From contig CAZUVM010000153.1 in NCBI GenBank assembly GCA_964623885.1, forward strand, positions 1 to 12,405: a stretch of DNA of 12,405 nt. Reading direction: 5' to 3'. Origin of the DNA: CAZUVM01 sp964623885 (GTDB lineage Bacteria; Verrucomicrobiota; Verrucomicrobiia; Limisphaerales; UBA8199). Position 1 is the first letter of the stretch. Every line of letters begins with the position of its first letter. The translations under genes were made by a program, and so were the position numbers. The notes under the pieces were generated by a model. The model worked only from the letters and a program-made list of their open reading frames with translations. It made no database searches and was not told where the DNA came from. This document shows, piece after piece, positions 7,159-12,405 of the stretch.

Positions 7159-7512
7159 TCAGTAACGGTCGCGCCGGCCGCCACCGCCACCGTATCCGCC
7201 TCGGCCACCACCGCCGCCGCCGCCGTAGCCGCGGCGTCCGCCGCCGCCGCCACCGGAACGCTCTTCACGAGGACGGGCAATGTTGACGTTGAGGGCGCGG
7301 CCGCCCAGCTCTTTGCCGTTCATGGCCTCAATCGCTTTTTGCGCCTCTTCCGGTGTGCTCATGGTGACAAAGGCAAACCCGCGCGGCCGGCCCGTGGTCC
7401 GGTCCGTGACGAGGTTGGCTTCGACGACGGTGCCGTGCGCCGCAAAGGCGTCCTGCAAGTCGTTTTCAGTGACTTTGAAGTCGAGATTCCCGACGAATAG
7501 TTTGGTGCTCAT
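7159..7512 (-). CDS. Glycine-rich RRM RNA-binding protein
   Basis: This 117-residue protein has one RNA recognition motif and a short Gly/Arg tail. RNP2 is KLFVGNL at residues 4-10 and RNP1 is RGFAFVTM at about 44-51. Residues 1-80 cover the complete beta-alpha-beta-beta-alpha-beta fold, ending in LNVNIARPRE. Residues ~86-117 are runs of Gly broken by Arg and Tyr, ending RRDRY. Such bacterial proteins resemble cyanobacterial Rbp proteins and bind single-stranded RNA; several are induced by cold. I chose the ATG at 7512, where the fold begins. A 14-residue upstream extension is possible but would read through the leader palindrome. The codons for the tail are a GC-rich repeat, which also produces long meaningless frames on other strands. 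An adjacent palindrome suggests control at the leader. Confidence 0.93.
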   Translation of the reverse strand: MSTKLFVGNLDFKVTENDLQDAFAAHGTVVEANLVTDRTTGRPRGFAFVTMSTPEEAQKAIEAMNGKELGGRALNVNIARPREERSGGGGGGRRGYGGGGGGGRGGYGGGGGRRDRY

Positions 7513-7522
7513 GTATGTTCTA

Positions 7523-7539
7523 AACTGTCCTGGACAGTT
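7523..7539. promoter_or_regulatory. Perfect palindrome in the RRM gene leader
   Basis: AACTGTCC and GGACAGTT form a perfect 8 bp inverted repeat around one central T, beginning 11 bases upstream of the RRM start codon. The symmetric, one-base-centre form suits a dimeric repressor operator better than an RNA hairpin, because a 1-base loop cannot close without opening pairs. Autoregulation or cold control is possible, but the binding protein cannot be named. Confidence 0.4.
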
Positions 7540-7801
7540 CTGCGCTCGCCACAATGTTCCCGCGGGTCGGGTCTCAAATCTTCAGCGAACCAGGTCCACC
7601 TGAAGATTACCATGTCATGGAAGTGAAAACGTATCAAGAGACGAGGTGAATGTGACAGGATTCAGAGGAAGGGCAAGCCACATTTCGGAAGTGGAAAAGG
7701 TGATGCAAACACGGTTCCTGGGTGTCACGCGCTGGTCGCAGTTTTTTCAAGTGGGGCCAATGCCCCAGTAGCAGCGCCAGCCTCACCTGCGCCATGCTCG
7801 A

Positions 7802-8290
7802 ATGGTTATGAAAACAAACGTTAACTACATTCCCAACGGCTTTCATGCCGTGACACCATATCTGACGGTTAAGAACGCTAAGGAAGCGATAAACTTCTAC
7901 AAGCGAGCTTTCGATGCTCGAGAGCGGATGGTTATGCCCACGCCTGATGGCAGGGTTGCCCACGCCGAGGTCCAGATCGCCGATTCGGTTATTATGATCG
8001 GCGAGGAATGCCCGGAGCACGGAGGTGTGTCACCCGAAACTCTTGAGGGCTCGCCGGTCGGCTTGGCCTTGTACGTTCAAAACGCGGACCAGGTCTTTGA
8101 GCGGGCCGTGAAAGCCGGCGCTTCGGTCAAGGAACCGCTGGAGAACAAGTTCTGGGGTGACCGCGCCGGTTCCATTACCGATCCATTCGGTCACAAATGG
8201 ATGCTATTGACCCACGTCGAGGACGTCGCGCCCGATGAAATGAAAAAGCGAATGGCGCAGGCATTCTCGATGGCGGGACACAATAAATAA
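7802..8290 (+). CDS. VOC family protein, PhnB-like (glyoxalase/bleomycin-resistance fold)
   Basis: This 162-residue protein has the paired beta-alpha-beta-beta-beta fold of the vicinal oxygen chelate superfamily, of the PhnB/COG2764 group. Markers are VTPYLTVKNAKEAINFYKRAF at 17-37, the strand segment RVAHAEVQIADSVIMIGEE at 51-69, and the diagnostic WGDRAGSITDPFGHKW at 118-133. The tail THVEDVAPDEMKKRM is also usual in this group. Metal-ligand candidates are few compared with true glyoxalase I, so the activity is unknown; members include detoxifying and non-enzymatic proteins. ATG 7802 and ATG 7808 are both possible starts, and neither has a strong ribosome-binding site. It is transcribed away from the RRM gene with 289 bases between the starts, and a terminator-like hairpin follows about 90 bases downstream. 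Confidence 0.9.
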   Translation: MVMKTNVNYIPNGFHAVTPYLTVKNAKEAINFYKRAFDARERMVMPTPDGRVAHAEVQIADSVIMIGEECPEHGGVSPETLEGSPVGLALYVQNADQVFERAVKAGASVKEPLENKFWGDRAGSITDPFGHKWMLLTHVEDVAPDEMKKRMAQAFSMAGHNK

Positions 8291-8380
8291 GAACGGCCGC
8301 GAAAATCTGTCCTGAGGCAAAAGGGAGGTTTATATTCGCTGAAAGATTTGCCTTAAGGGCAGAAATCATCGCGGACTCAT

Positions 8381-8419
8381 AGAGCGCTGCTCCGATTGGA
8401 GCAAGCGCTCTTGCTTTTG
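8381..8419 (+). terminator. Rho-independent terminator-like hairpin
   Basis: AGAGCGCT-GCTCC pairs with GGAGC-A-AGCGCTCT, a 13 bp stem with one bulged A and a GATT loop, followed by TTGCTTTTGTT. It lies about 90 bases after the VOC stop codon and would end that transcript. The T-run is broken, so strength is uncertain. Confidence 0.6.
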
Positions 8420-8442
8420 TTGGGAAGCTAAAAAATGAAAAT

Positions 8443-8508
8443 GGGGACGCCGAGTACGGCGTCCCTACCAGTTAGCTCGATGGGTAGGGACACCGTCCTC
8501 GGTGTCCC
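8443..8508. repeat. Inverted pair of 22-base hairpins with a compensated stem change
   Basis: The left unit (8444-8465) is GGGACGCCG-AGTA-CGGCGTCCC. The right unit (8487-8508) is GGGACACCG-TCCT-CGGTGTCCC. Each is a perfect 9 bp hairpin with a 4-base loop. Read in the same orientation, with flanking TACC included, the two 26-base copies differ at only three places: one loop base and the two bases that face each other at stem position six (G-C in one, A-T in the other). About 20 bases separate the units. This is a REP/BIME-like doublet from a different family than the one at 1-150. Confidence 0.75.
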
Positions 8509-8665
8509 AAACATATTCGTTGTTTCTGGTTGAACATAAACCTTGCAATCTTACGCTGCGGGAATAGGCTGGCCCTGTAGGGCTAAACATTAAAGCGGTT
8601 CAGATATTGCCCGGTTCAGTCACTGGGCAGCAACATAGTATTGCTCGCCTGGGTTTCTGGCTTGA

Positions 8666-9022
8666 AGTGGCCTCGTCTATGGAAAAAAGAAAGACAGCTT
8701 CCCCCAGGCGCAGCCGGTTTCGACGCCTCCCGATGGCAGGCGGCAGAGTCGCTTTGCGGCAGAACAGCCTAAAAAAGTAAATTCGTGCAACGAAGGCGCT
8801 TCAGTTCTTAACGCAGAAGCACCTCTCACGAAACCAAAGACCAACGAACCGCATAACGGCCCCATTCGGTTGCCAGTGGCGTTTGAAGCGAGATTGCTGG
8901 GGATGTTCTCGACGCATTGGACCCAGCCGCATCGGCCCGATGAAGGCACGCTGCGGTTGCTGGACCTCTTGGCCCGCCAACTCCCGACTTGCTCGAAGAC
9001 CATAAGTGAGTTCGGGAAGTAA
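8666..9022 (+). pseudogene. Relic of a GAF sensor domain
   Basis: The frame is open for 118 codons after a TGA at 8663, but has no usable start for most of its length. Its last third encodes RLLGMFSTHW and then PDEGTLRLLDLLARQ (about 8891-8980). This matches the C-terminal end of GAF domains found in PAS/GAF histidine kinases (typically GMFSTHW..PHxP...LRLLDxLARQAADLIER). After LARQ the expected AADLIER is lost in this frame. Shifting the frame by one base gives DLLEDHK and a stop, so a 1-base deletion is likely. The preceding ~75 codons do not look like GAF. I read this as the tail of a decayed sensor kinase gene just upstream of the intact kinase. Confidence 0.55.
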
Positions 9023-9063
9023 CCAAGTTGCGCGAAGGTTGTTTTGATTGTAGTCTGCGTCCT

Positions 9064-10785
9064 ATGGCAGGTTCTGCTGACCAAGGCACTATACCAGCGG
9101 CCGCCCTGCGCGCGCGCGCAGAAAAGCAGGCACGGGATGAGCCTTCCGTTCTGGCCAGCCTGACTCCCGAGCAAATCGAGTCAACGTTTCACGAATTGCA
9201 TGTCCATCAAATCCAACTGGAGATGCAGAATGAGAACCTCCGCGCCACCCAAGCGGAACTCGAGAAGGCCCGCGAACGTTACGTCGATCTCTACGACTCC
9301 GCTCCAGTCGGTTATCTGACCATCAGCGAACAGGGCCTGATCCTCTCAGCCAATCTCACGAGCGTCCATTTGCTGGGGGTCGAGCGCTCGCGTCTGCTCA
9401 AGATGCCGTTCACCAGGTTTGTCGAAAAAGAAGACCAGGACAGTTTTTATTTTTGCTTGCGCAAGGGTTTCGACTCCGAAAGAACTCAGTCCTGCGACAT
9501 TAAGCTGCGCCCGAATGGAGGCCATAGATTTCATTCGCGGTTGGAGTTGGTCAAAGCCGTGGAGGCAGGGAAGCCGGTCTGCCATGTGACCCTCAGCGAC
9601 ATCACCGAACAGAAACACGGGGAGGAGGTCCGGCGCGAACACGAAAAGCGCGAGCTCCAGTACGAAAATGCGGAAAGGCTGCGCCTGGCCTTTGATGCCG
9701 GTGGCCTGGGCGCCTGGGACCAGGATCTCAGGACCGGTGAGATCACCTGTTCCCGGCGCGGCTGCGCGATCCTGGGATTCGCTCCGGGCGAAACGGTCAT
9801 CTGGCCGGCCCTCGTCGAACGAGTGCATCCTGACGACCGGGCCGAGTTCCTGCGCGCCGCTGAAGAGTCGGTGCGACCTGGCGGACCCGGCCGGTTTGAG
9901 GTCGTATTCCGCATCAGGTTACCCGGCGGCGGTGTGCGCTGGCTGCGCTTTGCCGCGCGCAGTTTCTTCGGTCCTCGTCCGCCCGGAAAGGTCATCCGCC
10001 GCTCCGGTGTGCTCGCCGACATTACCCAGCAGAAAGACGCGGAGGAAATCCTTCGATCACGCGCCACGCAACTCGAAGTGCTCGTCCGCGAAAGGACTGC
10101 CCGGCTGCAAGATGCCGTGGGAGAGCTCGAGCATTTTTCGTACACGCTGGCCCATGATCTTCGCGCTCCGTTGCGGACGATGTCTGGTTTCGGAGAGTTG
10201 TTGCTGGCGCAATGTCAAAATCTAAACCCGGTCCATCGCCAATACCTGCTGCGCAGCAACGCGGCGGCCCAGCGCATGGATCAGCTCATCCAGGACGCGC
10301 TTAACTACAACAAGATCGTGCGCGAGAACTTTGCCCTGTCGCCGGTCGACTGCGGGGCACTGCTGCAGGAACTCATCGACTCGTACCCGCAATTTCAGGA
10401 AGCGCGATCCAGCATTACCCTTAACCGACGGTTGCCGCGCGTAATGGGCAATGCCGCTTTGCTCACTCAGTGCTTTTCCAACCTGCTCAATAACGCGCTT
10501 AAATTTGTCCCTCCCGGCACGATTTCCAAGGTGCGAATTTTCGCAAACGAGCGCGACGGACGCGTGCGGCTTTGGTTCCAGGACAACGGGATCGGCATCG
10601 CGGAGGATTGTCACGATAAAATCTTCGAAATGTTCCAGCGGCTCAGCCCGCAGTACGAAGGTACCGGCATTGGGCTTGCGCTGGTCAAGAAGGCCGCTCA
10701 GCGTATGCACGGCGCCGTGGGCGTCGAGTCGCAGCCAGACCGCGGGAGCCGATTTTGGCTGGAACTGGACAAAGCCGCCGAGTGA
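9064..10785 (+). CDS. PAS-domain sensor histidine kinase
   Basis: The protein has 573 residues from ATG 9064. A TTG at 9028, with GGGAAG upstream, would add 12. It begins with the leader ELHVHQIQLEMQNENLR, a helix common before PAS domains in such kinases. Two PAS domains follow, about residues 72-183 (FDLY-like YVDLYDSAPVGYLTIS start) and 203-323 (PAS_3/PAC type, WPALVERVHPDDR). A coiled coil and the kinase core come next: H-box SYTLAHDLRAPL with the phospho-acceptor H364, N-box NLLNNALKF (471-481), G1 DNGIGI (507-512), F-box IFEMFQRL and G2 GTGIGL (533-538). No transmembrane segment is seen, so it is a cytoplasmic sensor. No haem or flavin signature is obvious, so the signal is unknown. The single-domain regulator 37 bases downstream is its likely partner. 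Confidence 0.93.
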   Translation: MAGSADQGTIPAAALRARAEKQARDEPSVLASLTPEQIESTFHELHVHQIQLEMQNENLRATQAELEKARERYVDLYDSAPVGYLTISEQGLILSANLTSVHLLGVERSRLLKMPFTRFVEKEDQDSFYFCLRKGFDSERTQSCDIKLRPNGGHRFHSRLELVKAVEAGKPVCHVTLSDITEQKHGEEVRREHEKRELQYENAERLRLAFDAGGLGAWDQDLRTGEITCSRRGCAILGFAPGETVIWPALVERVHPDDRAEFLRAAEESVRPGGPGRFEVVFRIRLPGGGVRWLRFAARSFFGPRPPGKVIRRSGVLADITQQKDAEEILRSRATQLEVLVRERTARLQDAVGELEHFSYTLAHDLRAPLRTMSGFGELLLAQCQNLNPVHRQYLLRSNAAAQRMDQLIQDALNYNKIVRENFALSPVDCGALLQELIDSYPQFQEARSSITLNRRLPRVMGNAALLTQCFSNLLNNALKFVPPGTISKVRIFANERDGRVRLWFQDNGIGIAEDCHDKIFEMFQRLSPQYEGTGIGLALVKKAAQRMHGAVGVESQPDRGSRFWLELDKAAE

Positions 10786-10822
10786 GCCTTGCGCCGAGGT
10801 TGGCCCGAAGCCATCTTGCTGC

Positions 10823-11239
10823 ATGACTCCTGTCCTCTATGCTGAAGACGAGCCGGATGACGCGTTCTTCATGCAGTATGCCTGGCAAGAGGCGGGGGTG
10901 GCCAATCCTCTCGTGGTCGTCAAAGACGGCAAACAGGCGATTGATTACCTGGCCGGCCAGGGCGATTTTGCCAATCGTGCCAAGCATCCTTTTCCCTGCT
11001 TGCTGCTGCTGGATTTGAAGCTGCCAATCAAGAGCGGTTTTGAAGTTCTTACCTGGCTGCACCAGCAGCCGGCGATCGCTTCGCTCAAGGTGGTGATCGT
11101 ATCAGCTTCCGAACAAGACTCCGACATTGCCCTGGCACGGACACTGGGCGCGGCGGATTATGTCGTCAAACCAACCTCGCCCATCCGCCTGGCGGAAATG
11201 GTGCGCGAGCGCAAATCGGCGTGGTTCGATAAGACTTAG
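10823..11239 (+). CDS. Single-domain response regulator (Rcp1-like)
   Basis: This 138-residue receiver domain has no output domain. The acidic pocket is E8-D9-E10 in VLYAEDEPDD, the phospho-acceptor is D64 in LLLLDLKLP, the switch serine is S94 in VIVSAS and the conserved lysine is K116 in VVKP. The EDEPDD start and the FEVLTWL helix place it with the Rcp1/CheY-like regulators paired with phytochrome-like and PAS kinases, where the regulator probably passes phosphate on or binds a target protein. It starts 37 bases after the kinase stop and is surely cotranscribed. No strong ribosome-binding site is present. The ATG at 10823 is chosen because the receiver fold begins there; the open frame extends far upstream but only as the shadow of the kinase gene. 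Confidence 0.95.
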   Translation: MTPVLYAEDEPDDAFFMQYAWQEAGVANPLVVVKDGKQAIDYLAGQGDFANRAKHPFPCLLLLDLKLPIKSGFEVLTWLHQQPAIASLKVVIVSASEQDSDIALARTLGAADYVVKPTSPIRLAEMVRERKSAWFDKT

Positions 11240-11243
11240 CTTA

Positions 11244-11390
11244 AGGAAATCCGAAGTTCGAAGGCCAAAGGTCGAAAGAAGGCCGAATAGCCGAAGGCCG
11301 AAATCCGAAATACTATACGCTCGGGCTATTTTTCGGAATTCGGGTTTCGAGCTTCTTTCGGGGCTTCAGATTTTGGCTTTCGGATTTGGG
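11244..11390. repeat. Inverted pair of heptanucleotide repeat arrays
   Basis: The left arm (about 11248-11311) is a run of degenerate 7-base units of the form NNYCGAA (ATCCGAA, GTTCGAA, GGTCGAA, GGCCGAA). The right arm (about 11331-11387) is the same kind of run on the other strand. A spacer of about 20 bases separates them. In the shared orientation both arms start with ATCCGAA, contain a GCCAAA unit, and carry the same odd 11-base unit AGAAGSYCGAA plus one 8-base unit, so they are copies of each other and not independent expansions. The arms could fold into a long imperfect hairpin. The array fills the gap between the response regulator and the truncated cheB. Confidence 0.7.
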
Positions 11391-11459
11391 GCGGTGACCT
11401 GCAGTGTCTTTACAGTCCCCGCCTAACGTCTATTACCCCATAGGAATTCTCACCACCTG

Positions 11460-12092
11460 GTGCCAAGGTACGGGAGCGCGGCCCGCGCCTACCGCTCCAA
11501 CGTTATTGCCGTGATCCTGTCGGGCGCACTCGACGATGGTGTCGCCGGGTGCCTTGCCGTGGAAACACGCGGCGGGACCGTCATCGTCCAGGATCCAAAA
11601 GAAGCGCCAAGTCCCGAAATGCCGGCCAATGTGTTGCGCACCGTAAAGGCCAATCACTGCCTGGTGGTCGACAAAATTGCCGCGCAATTGGTCACCCTGG
11701 CTCACAACGGCGAGCCGATTCCCGGGGGCAAATCCACCGCTGCCCAGTGCGCTAAATTGGATGAAGAAGAGAGTCTGCCAATTACCGAACCGCTGGCATA
11801 CACGTGCCCGGAATGCGGAGGGTCGCTTTTAAAAATCGATAATGGCGAATCGGAGCAGTTTCGCTGCAACGTGGGTCATATCTATTCGCTGGAAAGTTTT
11901 TCCCTGGCGCACTCGCACGCCCTCGAGCGCGCCCTCTGGATGTCGCTCCAACGACTCAACGAACAGCGCTCGGTTCAGGATCACCTGGCCAAACGCGCGA
12001 AAGATCCTTTAATGAAACGCCGCTATCACGAGAATGCAGCGGCTGCCGCTGAAGACATGCGTCTTCTGAAGGAGATTTTGGCCAGAATGTAG
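11460..12092 (+). pseudogene. cheB: 5'-truncated CheB-like methylesterase with zinc-ribbon tail
   Basis: CheB removes methyl groups from chemoreceptor glutamates, using a Ser-His-Asp triad. The 210-residue reading from GTG 11460 starts in the last third of the methylesterase domain: YGSAARAYRSNVIAVILSGALDDGVAG, with D26 in the position of the catalytic Asp, then TVIVQDPKEAPSPEMP (40-55). The parts with the catalytic Ser (GxSxGG) and His are missing, and an in-frame TAA at 11424 blocks extension. The tail is intact: a possible zinc site C116, C119, C136, H140 (CPECGG ... RCNVGH), then a helical region (150-210), as in CheB-type proteins of Verrucomicrobiota and Planctomycetota. An AGGAA 13 bases before the GTG is too far to be convincing. 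It is either a pseudogene or a shortened zinc-binding protein without esterase activity. Confidence 0.8.
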
Positions 12093-12107
12093 CACCGACA
12101 TTTCATT

Positions 12108-12132
12108 AACACCGGAGCTTTAGCCCGGTGTT
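12108..12132. terminator. Hairpin after the truncated cheB
   Basis: AACACCGG and CCGGTGTT make a perfect 8 bp stem with a 9-base loop, 16 bases after the stop codon. No T-run follows, so it is a poor intrinsic terminator. It may instead protect the 3' end or be a single repeat unit. Confidence 0.4.
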
Positions 12133-12241
12133 CATTACCCAATATTCATACTCAGCTCATTTCAGATGCTCTTCTGGATGAGTCAGCACTCAACTCTGGG
12201 TACCGCTGCGCATCTACCACAACGTACGCCAACGCGAATAA

Positions 12242-12256
12242 GACGCCGACGGCGTC
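12242..12256. repeat. Solitary short palindrome related to the 8443 hairpins
   Basis: GACGCCG-A-CGGCGTC is a perfect 7 bp inverted repeat with the same stem bases as the left unit of the pair at 8443-8508, but with one base in place of the 4-base loop. It may be a lone or reduced copy of that repeat. Confidence 0.3.
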
Positions 12257-12324
12257 ATTCATATCAGCCCAGAAGTTCTCTGTGCTGACAAATGGTTTTT
12301 CATAAAAGTTATTCACGGGGTTGT

Positions 12325-12405
12325 TTAGCTTGCCTTAGCCGGCTTCACTGCGAGAACCCAGGAGCCGTGTTTGAGTTGATTGGCCATATGGAACTCGGCG
12401 TTGTA
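12325..12405 (-). CDS. Possible 3' end of a gene entering from the right
   Basis: On the minus strand a frame is open from the window edge for 26 codons and ends in TAA at 12325. The residues (ending GSWVLAVKPAKAS) look like an ordinary protein C-terminus, with a hydrophobic strand followed by a basic tail. An open frame this short happens by chance about one time in three, so support is weak. No family is recognisable. If real, it converges on the truncated cheB. Confidence 0.3.
   Translation of the reverse strand, partial: YNAEFHMANQLKHGSWVLAVKPAKAS

Larger units (their letters stand above)
8291..9063. other. Long gene-poor interval with terminator, repeat pair and GAF relic
   Basis: No intact gene is visible in these ~770 bases. 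In order the interval holds the terminator-like hairpin at 8381-8419, the inverted pair of 22-base hairpins at 8443-8508, a further weak hairpin around 8608-8630 (TGCCC/GGGCA), and the open but startless frame at 8666-9022 that ends in GAF-domain sequence. A 33-codon ATG frame at 8679-8780 overlaps that frame and shows no protein character. The promoter of the kinase operon should lie at the right end, but no clear boxes are seen. Confidence 0.5.

Noticed and set aside
7086..7280. A 64-codon Ala/Val-rich frame at the RRM gene's 3' end
   Set aside because: It is a shifted reading of the glycine-repeat codons, low in complexity.
8679..8780. A 33-codon ATG frame with a basic product
   Set aside because: No ribosome-binding site and no character; it overlaps the GAF relic frame.
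11251..11311. Heptad array considered as a CRISPR or iteron origin
   Set aside because: Units are only 7 bases with no spacers, and there are no cas or replication genes nearby.

Overview
This is a GC-rich bacterial chromosomal window with short opposed operons, spaced by small structured intergenic repeats. The gene content suggests a Verrucomicrobiota-type bacterium (Pedosphaera/Limisphaerales-like). The pointers are several B12-type radical SAM proteins, a PAS histidine kinase with the 'HELxVHQIxLEMQNEx' N-terminal leader, a CheB-like protein with a C-terminal zinc-ribbon tail, a glycine-rich RRM protein, and paired hairpin repeats. The lineage call is an inference from style, not from a marker gene.

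Layout. 1-150: an inverted pair of double-hairpin repeats. 244-594 (+): a small unknown membrane protein. 644-2571 (-): a two-gene operon, an unknown multi-pass membrane protein followed by a B12-binding-type radical SAM protein, joined by an ATGA stop/start overlap. 2572-2906: a divergent intergenic region. 2907-3302 (+): an unknown cysteine-containing basic protein. 3372-4103 (+): a translation initiation factor IF-3 homologue with no ATG near its start and no ribosomal-protein neighbours. 4134-5696 (-): a second B12-binding-type radical SAM protein. 5830-5994 (-): a possible tiny membrane peptide. 5957-7015 (-): a membrane fatty acid desaturase. 7159-7512 (-): a glycine-rich RRM RNA-binding protein with a palindrome in its leader. 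7802-8290 (+): a VOC (PhnB-like) protein. 8291-9063: non-coding sequence with a terminator, a second paired-hairpin repeat and a relic of a GAF sensor domain. 9064-11239 (+): a PAS/PAS histidine kinase and a single-domain response regulator. 11244-11390: an inverted pair of heptanucleotide repeats. 11460-12092 (+): a 5'-truncated CheB-like gene. 12325-12405 (-): possibly the last codons of a gene that continues beyond the window.

How the genes may work together. The desaturase and the radical SAM enzyme on the same strand suggest lipid modification. The kinase and response regulator form a plausible phosphorelay. That pair sits between a GAF relic and a CheB relic, so it looks like the surviving core of a larger sensory locus.

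The most interesting signal is the repeats. Three unrelated families share one design: two copies in opposite orientation a short distance apart. In two of them, stem changes are compensated on the other side of the stem, which implies selection for, or a copying mechanism dependent on, the folded form.
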